DNA from: CAZCBN01 sp964496975
GTDB lineage: Bacteria > Planctomycetota > Phycisphaerae > Phycisphaerales > UBA1924
DNA: 43,537 bases
Direction of reading: 5' to 3'
Assembly: GCA_964496975.1 (NCBI GenBank)
Contig: CAZCBN010000009.1
Span: forward strand, 1-43,537
How positions within the stretch are numbered: the stretch's first letter is position 1; the number at the start of each line of letters is the position of its first letter. Positions 36,106-43,537 of the stretch are shown here, piece by piece. Both the position numbers and the translations under genes were made by a program. The notes under the pieces are model-generated. The model was not told where the DNA came from. It made no database searches and worked only from the letters and a program-made list of their open reading frames with translations.

Positions 36106-36777
36106 ATGAGCCTGGAACGAGCCACGGTGTTGGGGGTGCCCGAGCGGGCGGTGCGTGAACCCGGTCGCCTGGAGGCGCTGGCCGCGGCGATCGCGGGGCT
36201 TGTCGAGTCCGGCAAGTCGCTGCTGGTGGTGGTCGGGCCGACGGGCCTGCTGCCGACGGACCCGGCGGACGGCGCCTCGGCGGCGGCGTGGCAGGAGGGC
36301 GACGGCCTCGCGGCGGTTCGCGGGGCGGAGCGTGAGCGGTGGGCGGCGCGTCTGGGCCACGCTCTGGCCGCGCACGGGATCGCGTCGCGGCGGCTTGGGC
36401 CGACGGCGTGGCCCAGCACGCGCGGGTCGACGCTGGAGGCGGAGCCGCGGAGTCTGCCTTCGCGGGAGTATGCGGACGCGTTCGAGCGGGCGCGGGTGGT
36501 GATTGTGTCGGGCGCGGTGGGCCGGTCTGAGGACGGGTCTGCGACGAGCCTGGGCAGCGGCGGGTACGAGCTGTCGGCGGTGTTTACGGCGGAGCGGCTC
36601 GGGCTGCCGGTGTGGTTGATCCGCGAGTCGCGGCGTGATGCGACGCTGCCGCGGCGGGCGCAGTTGTTCGCGCGGCGGCACCACGTGCCGGTGACGTGGC
36701 TCCCGCTGGCGGAGCCGGCGACGGCGGCGGAGGTTGGGGTGCGGGCTCGCGGGAGCGTGCTGCCGCTGTCGGCGTGA
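36106..36777 (+). CDS. Aspartokinase-like amino-acid-kinase fold protein, degenerate
   Basis: The 223-residue protein starts at an ATG with AAGGAG six to nine bases upstream. Its middle part, VVIVSGAVGRSEDGSATSLG and GSGGYELSAVFTAERLGLP (about 133-171), parallels the aspartokinase stretch that normally reads V-x-G-F-x-G ... T-T-L-G-R-G-G-S-D-T-T-A-x-x-L-A. An early part, LEALAAAIAGLVESGKSLLVVV, fits the first helix and strand of that fold. The N-terminal K-F-G-G-T motif, the Y-T-D-V-D-G-V-Y-T nucleotide part and the ACT domains are absent. It is therefore a distant or degenerate relative, possibly without kinase activity. No partner is evident; cysE is convergent downstream. Confidence 0.6.
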   Translation: MSLERATVLGVPERAVREPGRLEALAAAIAGLVESGKSLLVVVGPTGLLPTDPADGASAAAWQEGDGLAAVRGAERERWAARLGHALAAHGIASRRLGPTAWPSTRGSTLEAEPRSLPSREYADAFERARVVIVSGAVGRSEDGSATSLGSGGYELSAVFTAERLGLPVWLIRESRRDATLPRRAQLFARRHHVPVTWLPLAEPATAAEVGVRARGSVLPLSA

Positions 36778-36826
36778 GATGCGACTCGACGCTTCTCGCG
36801 GTGCGAGCCTTTGGCCGTCCAAGGCA

Positions 36827-36847
36827 CCGCGGGCTGCGAGCCCGCGG
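36827..36847. repeat. GC-rich palindrome between convergent genes
   Basis: A perfect nine-base stem CCGCGGGCT/AGCCCGCGG with loop GCG lies between the aspartokinase-like gene and cysE. No T-run follows on either strand. Palindromes of this composition recur as dispersed elements in many planctomycete genomes; here it may serve as a two-way transcription barrier. Confidence 0.6.
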
Positions 36848-36910
36848 CCACCCAGGACGGTGCACGCCTGCGAAGGGCTGGGGCATCGTCGATCGAGCCG
36901 GACGGCTGGA

Positions 36911-37897
36911 CTAAATCACGAAGGCAACGGGGGGGCGATCGGGGTTTGAGCGGAGCCGCATCTCGGGCTTTGGGCCCAGGACGATGTGGCCGGGCGGGAC
37001 GCTCTCGGTGAGGAAGACCCCGCCGGCGACGATGCTTCCGGCGCCGACGATGGTGTCTCCGCCGAGGATGGTGGCGCCGGCGTAGACGGTGACGTGGTCT
37101 TCGAGGGTGGGGTGTCGCTTGGGCTCGCGTTGGATGCGGCCGTGCTCGTCTTTGCGGAAGCTCTTCGCGCCGAGCGTGACGCCCTGGTAGAGCTTGCAGT
37201 GATCGCCGATGTTCGAGGTTTCGCCGACGACGGTGCCGCCGCCGTGGTCGATGAAGAAGCTGCGCCCGATGCGCGCGCCGGGGTGGATGTCGATGCCGGT
37301 GCGGGCGTGGGCGAGCTCGGCGAGCATGCGCGGGAGGAGGGGGACGCCGAGGCGGAGGAGCTGGTGGGCGAGTCGGTGGACGGCGACGGCGTGCAGGCCC
37401 GGGTAGCAGAGGATGGCCTCTTCGGTGCCGTGGCAGGCGGGGTCGCCGTCGAGGACGGCTTGGGCGTCGAGGCTCACGAGTTCGCGGACGAGGGGGAGGC
37501 GCGAAAGGAAGGAACGGGCGGCGTCCGCGGCCCAGGCGGGGGTGCAGGTGCCGCAGGCGCTCGCGATGAGCGGGCGGAGGCGGGTGTCGATCGCGACGAG
37601 CTGGTCTGCGACGGTGTGCGGGAGCGTGTCGTTCAGCGTGGGCCTGAAGAGGAAGAAGCCGGGGAAGAGAAGGCCGAGCAGGCGGTCGGCGAGATCGGCG
37701 ACGGCGGTGGGCTCGGGGAGGCTTCGCTCGGCGGGGCTTGCGGTGCGCGGGTCGGCGAGGATGCCGGCGGCGAGGCGGGCGGCGAGATCGCGGAGGGCCG
37801 GGTCGGGTGGGGCGTTGGGTGGGGCGTTGGGCGGCGTGATGGGTGACGCGTTGTGGGGGGCGCTGTGGTCGGCGGCGCGGGGGTGCATCGGGTTCAC
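36911..37897 (-). CDS. cysE: Serine O-acetyltransferase
   Basis: CysE makes O-acetylserine from serine and acetyl-CoA, the substrate of CysK. The 328-residue protein has a helical N-terminal domain with LVSLDAQAVLDGDPACHGTE and the His-rich AVHRLAHQLL, then a left-handed beta helix with GIDIHPGARIGRSFFIDHGG and SNIGDHCKLYQGVTLGAKSF, and a C-terminal loop. The catalytic Asp-His parts are kept. It belongs to the longer, EpsC-like form. A Pro/Asn/Ala-rich leader of about 30 residues is extra. The GTG start at 37897 or the ATG at 37888 are both possible; neither has a clear ribosome site. It is divergent from cysK. Confidence 0.93.
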   Translation of the reverse strand: MNPMHPRAADHSAPHNASPITPPNAPPNAPPDPALRDLAARLAAGILADPRTASPAERSLPEPTAVADLADRLLGLLFPGFFLFRPTLNDTLPHTVADQLVAIDTRLRPLIASACGTCTPAWAADAARSFLSRLPLVRELVSLDAQAVLDGDPACHGTEEAILCYPGLHAVAVHRLAHQLLRLGVPLLPRMLAELAHARTGIDIHPGARIGRSFFIDHGGGTVVGETSNIGDHCKLYQGVTLGAKSFRKDEHGRIQREPKRHPTLEDHVTVYAGATILGGDTIVGAGSIVAGGVFLTESVPPGHIVLGPKPEMRLRSNPDRPPVAFVI

Positions 37898-37902
37898 TGT
37901 AG

Positions 37903-37930
37903 GTTCGAGGGGGAAAAGTTCGAGGGGAAA
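37903..37930. repeat. Direct repeat in the cysE-cysK divergent region
   Basis: Two near-identical copies of GTTCGAGGGG(G)AAA lie head to tail at 37903-37917 and 37918-37930 in the short gap between divergent cysE and cysK. They could be a regulator site or a local duplication. Confidence 0.5.
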
Positions 37931-38031
37931 TGCGCGGTTGGTGGGCTGACGCGGCGCGTTCGCGGGGCAACGATTGGGGACGGGCCGCGGTGCGCGGCGT
38001 GGTGTGGGGGCAGACCGAGGAGTATCGACGC

Positions 38032-38973
38032 ATGCCGCACGGCAAGGTGTATGACGCGGTGACGCAGACGGTGTTCAACACGCCGCTGATTCGGTTGGCG
38101 CGGGTGATCCCGGCGGGCCACGCAAGGGTGCTGCTGAAGGGCGAGGCGTTCAACCCGATGAACTCGGTGAAGGACCGGATCGCGGAGGCGATGATCCGGG
38201 ACGGGGAGGCGCGGGGGCTTGTGAAGGCGGGGACGCACATCGTCGAGCCGACGAGCGGGAACACGGGGATTGCGCTGGCGTTTGTGTGCGCGAGCCGTGG
38301 GTACAAGATCACGCTGACGATGCCCGAGAGCATGAGCATGGAGCGGCGGGTGCTGCTGCGGTCGCTCGGCGCGAACCTTGTGCTGACTCCGGCGGCGGAG
38401 GGGATGCGCGGGGCGATCGCTCGGGCGAATGAGATTTTGAAGCAGGACCCATCGGCGTGGATGCCGGGGCAGTTTGACAACCCGGCGAACCCAAAGATTC
38501 ATGAGGAGACGACGGGGCCGGAGATCTGGGCCGATACCGGGGGCCGGGTGGACATGCTGGTGGCGGGCGTGGGGACGGGCGGGACGATCACGGGGACGAC
38601 GCGGTACATCCGCCGGCACAACCCGGCGTTTCGGGCGGTGGCGGTGGAGCCGAGCGCGAGCCCGGTGATCTCTGGCGGTGAGCCGGCGCCGCACAAGATC
38701 CAGGGGATCGGGGCGGGGTTTGTGCCGCGGAACCTGGACACGGCGCTGCTGAACGGGATCGAGAAGGTGAGCAACGAGGAGGCGTTTGAGTGGGGGCAGC
38801 GGCTGATCCGCGAGGAGGGGATCTTCGCGGGCATCAGCACGGGGGCGAACGTGTGCGCGGCGGCGCGGCTCGCGGCGTTGCCGGAGAACGCGGGGAAGAC
38901 GATCGTGACCATCTGGTGCAGTTTCGGGGAGCGGTACCTGAGCACGGCGATGTTTGAACGCTTTGCTGGGTGA
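38032..38973 (+). CDS. cysK: Cysteine synthase (O-acetylserine sulfhydrylase)
   Basis: CysK converts O-acetylserine and sulfide to cysteine. The 313-residue PLP enzyme has the lysine in NPMNSVKDRIAEAM, the substrate loop EPTSGNTGIALA, the phosphate loop GVGTGGTITGTTRYI and the late Ser segment GISTGANVCAA. The length is standard. The start ATG 38032 has GAGGAG nine bases upstream; a longer frame from 37930 has no support. It is divergent from cysE, giving a compact serine-to-cysteine module. Confidence 0.96.
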   Translation: MPHGKVYDAVTQTVFNTPLIRLARVIPAGHARVLLKGEAFNPMNSVKDRIAEAMIRDGEARGLVKAGTHIVEPTSGNTGIALAFVCASRGYKITLTMPESMSMERRVLLRSLGANLVLTPAAEGMRGAIARANEILKQDPSAWMPGQFDNPANPKIHEETTGPEIWADTGGRVDMLVAGVGTGGTITGTTRYIRRHNPAFRAVAVEPSASPVISGGEPAPHKIQGIGAGFVPRNLDTALLNGIEKVSNEEAFEWGQRLIREEGIFAGISTGANVCAAARLAALPENAGKTIVTIWCSFGERYLSTAMFERFAG

Positions 38974-39131
38974 GGGAGGCGGCAGCCGCGTTGGGCGGAG
39001 TGCTTCCGGGGCTCGGGAGGTTCACGCAAACTTAGTAGACGGGACGGTCGAGTCTGCATCGGGACCGGGCAACAGTCCCTTGTTGCGGGGCGCGGTGCCC
39101 CGCGCGGGGAAGGTGTCCGGGAGAATCGATC

Positions 39132-39902
39132 ATGCAGATGCGAGCGTTGGCGTGCGCGGCCGTTTGGGCTGCGTCGGGCGTGGCCTCGGCGGGGCAGCTT
39201 GTGGCGGTGGGCGGGTTTGACCCGTTCGGCACGCAGAGCCTGTACAGCATCGACAGCGCGACGGGCGCGGCGACGCTGATCGGCGACACGGGCGTGCGGA
39301 AGTTTGTGGGCATCGAGTTCAACGCGTCGACGAACACGCTGTACGGGCTGACGACGTCGGCCGATCTGTACCGGATCAACATCTTCACCGGTGCGGCGTC
39401 GCTTGTGGCGAACCTGCCGACGTCGTACATCGAGGGCGACCTAGCGTACGACGCCAACGGCACGCTGTGGGGCGCGGACGTGGGCGTGGTGGGCACGGTG
39501 AACACGGGCAACGCCCTGCTGCTGCCGACGGCGCTGACGGCGCTGGGCGATGTGTCGGGGCTCGCGTTCTCGGCGAGCGGGGCGCTGCTCGCGTTCGACC
39601 AGTCGGGCGTGCGCGACGCGGTGTACCGCATCGATACGGCGACGGGGGCGACGACGCTGGTCGGCCTCACCGGCACGCAGTCGGAGGGCGTCGGGGCGCT
39701 GGAGAGCAGCGCGGACTTCGGCACCGTGTGGCTCGTGGACGGCTCGAGCCTGTACACGCTGAACCAGGAAACCGGCACGGCGTCGCTGATCGGGGCGACG
39801 GGCGTGAGCGGCATCAGCGGGCTGGCCTTGGTGCCGGCGCCGGGCGCGGCGGCGGTGCTGGCGCTGGGCGGCGTGGTCGCCGGGCGGCGGCGCCGGGCCT
39901 GA
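39132..39902 (+). CDS. Secreted beta-propeller-like protein with PEP-CTERM-like tail
   Basis: The 256-residue protein begins with a signal peptide (cut near ASAGQ, about residue 21). The body contains repeated blades such as LYSIDSATGAATLIGDTG, LYRINIFTGAASLVANLP and LYTLNQETGTASLIGATG, which suggests a small beta-propeller. The tail VPAPGAAAVLALGGVVAGR followed by Arg residues is of PEP-CTERM type: a Pro-rich turn, a hydrophobic segment and basic residues, used for sorting to the surface. GGGAG lies eight bases upstream of the ATG. The ligand is unknown. Confidence 0.85.
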   Translation: MQMRALACAAVWAASGVASAGQLVAVGGFDPFGTQSLYSIDSATGAATLIGDTGVRKFVGIEFNASTNTLYGLTTSADLYRINIFTGAASLVANLPTSYIEGDLAYDANGTLWGADVGVVGTVNTGNALLLPTALTALGDVSGLAFSASGALLAFDQSGVRDAVYRIDTATGATTLVGLTGTQSEGVGALESSADFGTVWLVDGSSLYTLNQETGTASLIGATGVSGISGLALVPAPGAAAVLALGGVVAGRRRRA

Positions 39903-40025
39903 GGGGCCGCCGGTTTCGTTGAATCTGCCGAACCCCCTGGGGTTCGTTCCACCATTGTGATCGAGAGCACACAGCACGGATGGGCCCGGCGGTTCACGCC
40001 CGTGGCCCGTGGAGTTGAAGACACC

Positions 40026-41936
40026 ATGCGCAGCATTTGCACCCTTGCGGCCCTCGCGGCCGTGGCCGGGTCGGCCCTCGCGGCGGCCCCCGCGTTCCGT
40101 TTGACCGTCCTGCACCACTCCGATGGCGAGAGCCAGTTGCTGAGTTCGGCGGGGCAGCCGAACTTCGGCGGCGTGGCGCGGTTCAAGACGCTGGTTGACC
40201 AGTTGAAGGCCGAGGCGGTGGCGGACCCGATGAACGATGGCATCCCGCGCGGCGTGGTGCTGATCTCGGCGGGCGACAACTTTTTGGCCGGGCCCGAGTT
40301 TCAGTTGAGCCTGAACCGGGGCGTGCCGTTCTATGACGCGATCGCCCAGAACGAGTTCGGGTACGACGCGATGACGATCGGCAACCACGAGTTTGACTTC
40401 AACCCGGACGTGCTCGAGCAGTACATCCTGAGCTTCACGAGCCCGCCGCCGTTCATCTCGGCGAACCTGGGCTTTGCGAACGAGCCCGGGCTCGCGGGGC
40501 GGATCGTGCCGTCGACGGTCGTGGACTTCGGCGGGACGCGGGTGGGCATCGTCGGCGCGACGACGGACGGGCTCGCGAGCATCTCGAGCCCGCGGTTCAC
40601 GGAGATTTCGCCGGTGCTGCCGTCGGTGCGGTCCGAGGTGATGAACCTCGTGGGCCAGGGCGTGGAGATCATCATCCTGTCGAGCCACCTGCAGGGGATC
40701 GCGCAGGAGCTGGCGCTTGTGCCGCAGATCAACAACGTCGACGTGGTGATCGCGGGCGGCGGGTCTGAGCTGCTGGCGAACCCCGGGAACCTGCTGGTGC
40801 CGGGCGACACGCTGAACCCCGCGCGACCCTACCCGCTGACGGCGAACGACGAGGACGGCACGCCGGTGCCCGTGGTCGGCACGGCGGATGACTACGGCTA
40901 CATCGGCCGGCTCATCGTGGACTTTGACGCGGACGGCAACGTCTGCGGCATCGATCCGCAGTCGGGCCCGGTGCGTGTCTCCGGCGTGGCGCCCGACGCG
41001 GTGACGCCCGACGCGTTCATCGCGGCCGAGGTGACGGCCCCGGTGCAGGCGGGCCTTGCGACGCTGGCGGCGAACGTGATCGCGCAGACGGAGGTGCCGC
41101 TGAACGGCCGGCGCGCGTCGGTGCGATCGGTCGAGACGAACGTGGGCAACCTGGTCGCCGACGCGTTCCTGCAGCAGGCGCGGACGCTCGCGGACGAGTT
41201 CGGCGCGCCGCTCGCAAGCGTGGCGTTCGCCAACGGCGGCGGCATCCGCAACGACTCGATCATCCCGGTCGGGAACGTGACGGAGCTGAACACGTTCGAC
41301 ATCTTGCCCTTCGCGAACTTCCTGTCGGTGGTGCCGAGCATCCCGGCGGCGCAGTTCAAGGAGCTGATGGAGAACGCGGTGAGCCGGGTCGAGTTCGGCG
41401 ACGGGCGCTTCGCGCAGATCGCGGGCTTCCGGATGAAGTACGACCGGCGGCAGCAGTCGCAGACGCTGGACGCGGTGACGGGCGCGGTGACGCGGCAGGG
41501 CAACCGCGTGCGGCAGATCGTGCTGAGCGACGGCACCGTGCTGGTGCGGCAGGGCCAGGTGGTGCCCGGGGCGCCGGCGGTGAACGTGGCGACGATCGAC
41601 TTCCTGGCGCGGGGCGGCGACGCGTACCCCTTCCGCGGGGCGTTCTTCAATGTGCTGGGCGTGTCGTACCAGCAGGCGCTGTTCAACTACATCACGGGGC
41701 CGCTGGGCGGGGTGATCACGGCGCAGGGCTACGCCGATGGCGGCGAGGGCCGGATCATCGACATCTCGGTGGGCTTCGCGGCGGCGGACTTCGACGACAA
41801 CGGCGTGCTGGACATCTTCGACCTGTTCGACCTGCTCGCGGCGGTTGACGCGAACGCGCCGGAGGCGGACATCAACGCGGACGGCCTCATCGACATCTTC
41901 GACCTGTTCACGTTCCTCGAACTGCTGGACGCCTGA
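40026..41936 (+). CDS. Secreted metallophosphoesterase / 5'-nucleotidase-like protein with dockerin-like tail
   Basis: The 636-residue protein has a signal peptide (1-22), a calcineurin-like metallophosphatase domain and a 5'-nucleotidase C-terminal domain (about 345-560, with FANGGGIRNDS and FLARGGDAYPF). Metal-site parts seen are Asp33 in LHHSDGESQ, Asp84 in AGDNF, Asn120-His121 in GNHEFDF and His221 in LSSHLQGI. The usual H of the first motif and the GGHxH motif are replaced (DGE; AGGGSELLA at 243-250), as in a sub-group of marine bacterial relatives with D-Q-E and A-G-G-S-N. The last 50 residues have two D-x-D/N-x-D/N-G loops, each followed by IFDLF, a dockerin-like end. It probably frees phosphate outside the cell. 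Confidence 0.87.
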   Translation: MRSICTLAALAAVAGSALAAAPAFRLTVLHHSDGESQLLSSAGQPNFGGVARFKTLVDQLKAEAVADPMNDGIPRGVVLISAGDNFLAGPEFQLSLNRGVPFYDAIAQNEFGYDAMTIGNHEFDFNPDVLEQYILSFTSPPPFISANLGFANEPGLAGRIVPSTVVDFGGTRVGIVGATTDGLASISSPRFTEISPVLPSVRSEVMNLVGQGVEIIILSSHLQGIAQELALVPQINNVDVVIAGGGSELLANPGNLLVPGDTLNPARPYPLTANDEDGTPVPVVGTADDYGYIGRLIVDFDADGNVCGIDPQSGPVRVSGVAPDAVTPDAFIAAEVTAPVQAGLATLAANVIAQTEVPLNGRRASVRSVETNVGNLVADAFLQQARTLADEFGAPLASVAFANGGGIRNDSIIPVGNVTELNTFDILPFANFLSVVPSIPAAQFKELMENAVSRVEFGDGRFAQIAGFRMKYDRRQQSQTLDAVTGAVTRQGNRVRQIVLSDGTVLVRQGQVVPGAPAVNVATIDFLARGGDAYPFRGAFFNVLGVSYQQALFNYITGPLGGVITAQGYADGGEGRIIDISVGFAAADFDDNGVLDIFDLFDLLAAVDANAPEADINADGLIDIFDLFTFLELLDA

Positions 41937-41974
41937 TCGACCGACGTCGGCGGGATGGGACGGATGAATCCAGC

Positions 41975-42012
41975 GCGGCGTGGGCGACGGCCCACGCCGC
42001 GTTTTTCGTTTT
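41975..42012 (+). terminator. Intrinsic terminator after the 5'-nucleotidase-like gene
   Basis: A perfect 11-base stem GCGGCGTGGGC/GCCCACGCCGC with a GACG loop (41975-42000) is followed by GTTTTTCGTTTT. It lies 38 bases past the stop codon and separates this gene from the next secreted protein gene. Confidence 0.9.
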
Positions 42013-42173
42013 GGCGGGTCCCGCGGGGGAGCTCGGCGGACGCCCGCGGCGGGGTGTGAAGATGGGGGGGTGGCCCTTTCGGGGCGGGCGGGATTCGCTT
42101 GCAATGCGGGCGTGGAGTTGCCATGATCGGGCGTGACGGCCCCGTTGACGCGGGGCGACATGAGGAGCCAGAG

Positions 42174-42860
42174 ATGATGAGCGCCAAGGGTGCGTTGGTG
42201 TGCGGCGGTGTGATGTGGGCTGTGTCCTCGGCGGCGGGGCAGGTGGTGTTCAGCCAGCCGAACGACCGGGCGGGGCAGCCGAGCTTTTTCTCGGACGCGG
42301 TGCCGGGGCAGTTTTTCAGTGCGCGGCTGGCGGACAACTTCAGCCTGGGCTCGGCGACGACGGTGACGGGCGTGACCTGGTGGGGCGGGAGCCAGAACTT
42401 TCAGTTCGCCGACATCGTGAACATGCAGTCGTGGACGGTGCGGATCTACGGCGACGACGGCACGGGCCGCGTGGACCTGTCGAACGAGGTGTTCAGCGGG
42501 ACGTTCACGGCGGCGGAGTCGAACGCGACGCAGACGGGGCAGTTGATCTTCAACGGGGGCATTCAGTACCGGCACGAGATCTCGACGGGTGAGATCGCGC
42601 TCGCGGCGGGGAACTACTGGCTCAGCGTGGGCGCGACGCTCGAGGAGCCGAACGCGGACGCGTGGGTGTGGTCGGGCTCGACCGTGGGCGACCTGCGGAA
42701 CGCGACGGACTTTTTCAGCGGCAGCGGGTTCACGACCTTTGACAACTCGTTCAACGACCTCGCGTTCGAGATCAATGGGCGTGTGATCCCCGCGCCCGCC
42801 GGGGCCGCGGTGCTCGCGGCGATGGGCGGGTTTGTTGCGCGGCGTCGCCGGGCGGCGTGA
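42174..42860 (+). CDS. Secreted protein with PEP-CTERM-like tail, function unknown
   Basis: The 228-residue protein starts at ATG 42174 with GAGGAG six bases upstream (ATG 42177 is equally possible). A signal peptide ends near SSAAGQ. The body is a beta-rich domain with many aromatic residues (for example VTWWGGSQNFQFADIV) and SWTVRIYGDDGTG, recalling lectin-like or jelly-roll folds; I do not recognise the family. The tail IPAPAGAAVLAAMGGFVARR followed by Arg and Ala is PEP-CTERM-like. It follows a terminator, so it has its own promoter. Confidence 0.83.
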   Translation: MMSAKGALVCGGVMWAVSSAAGQVVFSQPNDRAGQPSFFSDAVPGQFFSARLADNFSLGSATTVTGVTWWGGSQNFQFADIVNMQSWTVRIYGDDGTGRVDLSNEVFSGTFTAAESNATQTGQLIFNGGIQYRHEISTGEIALAAGNYWLSVGATLEEPNADAWVWSGSTVGDLRNATDFFSGSGFTTFDNSFNDLAFEINGRVIPAPAGAAVLAAMGGFVARRRRAA

Positions 42861-42929
42861 TTCGGCGGGGCCCGCGACGCGGCGCGGCACGGACCGCGGA
42901 CCGCGAGCCCTGTGACGACAAAGCGACAG

Positions 42930-42963
42930 CCGCGGGGCGAGGGCCCCGCGGCGTCGTGTTTTT
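42930..42963 (+). terminator. Intrinsic terminator between convergent secreted-protein genes
   Basis: A nine-base stem CCGCGGGGC/GCCCCGCGG with loop GAGG (42930-42951) is followed by CGTCGTG and TTTTT (42959-42963) on the plus strand. It ends the gene at 42174-42860. Confidence 0.8.
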
Positions 42964-42992
42964 GGATGTCGCGTGCTCGTGACGCGGAGGGC

Positions 42993-43537
42993 TTAGCGGC
43001 GGCGGCGACCGGCGGCGAGAGCGCCGAGGCCCAGCAGGGCGGCGGCGCCCGGCGTGGGGACGGTGTTGACGGTCACGAAGTCGCCTTCGGCGAGGTTGAA
43101 GTTGCCGATGCCGAAGGTGTTGTTGCCGATGTTGTCGGCGGGGCCGGAGGCGACGCCGTGGAACTCGTTGCTGCGGAAGGCGTTGCTGCCGTTGAGGTAG
43201 GTGATGACGTAGCGGAAGGAGTCGCCGGCGGTGAGGCCGATCTGCGAGAGGTTGAACGCGACGCCGAAGGAGGCATCGCCGGCGGTGCGGGGGCCGTCGG
43301 TGCTGGCGCTGGAGACGAAGGTGTGGTTGGCGCCGGCGTTGAGGCCGAAGACGCCGCTGAAGGCGGTCTCGAGGGTGATGGCGTAGTCGGCGCCAAAGCC
43401 GGTGGCGAAGCCGAGGTCGCTGAACTGGCCGCCGAAGCCGTTGCCGCTGATGGCGGCGCGGCCGGGGTCGCCGGTGTCATTGATCTGGCTGGTGTTGGTG
43501 ATGCCGCCGGCGACGGAGTCGATGTAGATGACGGCGA
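42993..43537 (-). CDS. C-terminal part of a secreted PEP-CTERM-like protein (cut by window edge)
   Basis: Reading the minus strand from 43535 gives about 180 residues without a stop until TAA at 42995-42993. The start lies outside the window. The visible part is rich in Gly, Asn, Phe and Thr (for example GNGFGGQFSDLGFATGFG and NAFRSNEFHGVASGP), typical of secreted beta-sandwich proteins. It ends in VPTPGAAALLGLGALAAGR plus Arg residues, a PEP-CTERM-like sorting tail. Codons end almost always in C or G, as expected for a real gene. Its fold and role are unknown. Confidence 0.85.
   Translation of the reverse strand, partial: AVIYIDSVAGGITNTSQINDTGDPGRAAISGNGFGGQFSDLGFATGFGADYAITLETAFSGVFGLNAGANHTFVSSASTDGPRTAGDASFGVAFNLSQIGLTAGDSFRYVITYLNGSNAFRSNEFHGVASGPADNIGNNTFGIGNFNLAEGDFVTVNTVPTPGAAALLGLGALAAGRRRR

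Noticed and set aside
35772..38480. Open frame of 902 codons on the minus strand through cysE and cysK regions
   Set aside because: It runs through the small RNA terminator and two recognised genes in the wrong frame or strand; composition is Arg/Pro-rich.
39441..42890. Open frame of 1149 codons on the minus strand opposite the secreted protein genes
   Set aside because: Composition is His/Arg/Ala-rich without motifs, and the plus-strand genes have signal peptides, ribosome sites and terminators.

Overview
The window is a stretch of very GC-rich bacterial chromosome with densely packed genes. Three secreted proteins end in a Pro-x-Pro-Gly-Ala-Ala segment, a short hydrophobic stretch and an Arg tail, and two secreted hydrolases end in paired D-x-D-x-D/N-G calcium-loop repeats. 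This combination is typical of Planctomycetota, most likely class Phycisphaerae. That placement is inferred from protein style and codon bias; no rRNA is present.

Layout. Positions 1-7416 (minus strand): a cut tRNA-Asp, a small membrane protein, a coiled-coil membrane protein, a HEAT-repeat protein, lnt, accD, a histidine-phosphatase-like protein lacking its catalytic His, and rpe. Positions 7561-16779 (mostly plus): a eukaryote-type UDP-sugar pyrophosphorylase, a convergent metal permease, a secreted esterase-like protein, a solitary nuoD, an alpha/beta hydrolase, an MFS transporter and a solitary trpB. Positions 16875-18279 (minus): an ECF-type sigma factor and msrB. Positions 18842-29398 (minus): a long arginine block argR-argC-argB-argF-argG-argH-GNAT, followed by the three-gene proton-translocating transhydrogenase pntAA-pntAB-pntB. 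Further on come a LacI-type regulator, a gene-poor stretch, hrpA, a parS-like palindrome, a likely structured RNA, an aspartokinase-like remnant, divergent cysE/cysK, and a run of secreted proteins (beta-propeller-like, 5'-nucleotidase-like, two PEP-CTERM-like).

How the genes fit together. The arginine block holds the regulator and every step from acetylglutamate kinase to argininosuccinate lyase except the aminotransferase (argD) and the deacetylation or transacetylation step (argE/argJ). The GNAT at its end is the likely N-acetylglutamate synthase. The transhydrogenase beyond it can supply the NADPH used by ArgC, but whether they share a transcript is open. cysE and cysK form a complete serine-to-cysteine module. 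The first region links fatty-acid synthesis (accD) with lipoprotein maturation (lnt).

Non-coding signals that stand out: a strong promoter placed so that argR would be transcribed without a leader, a similar -10 placement at the LacI-type gene, a perfect 14-bp parS core, a promoter-to-terminator unit of about 184 nt with a rod-like fold, and a 16-bp tandem repeat between argF and argG. I saw no CRISPR array, insertion sequence, prophage or defence island. I do not see one clearly new multi-gene system; the best candidates for novelty are the small RNA beside parS, the leaderless regulator promoters and the degenerate enzyme homologues.
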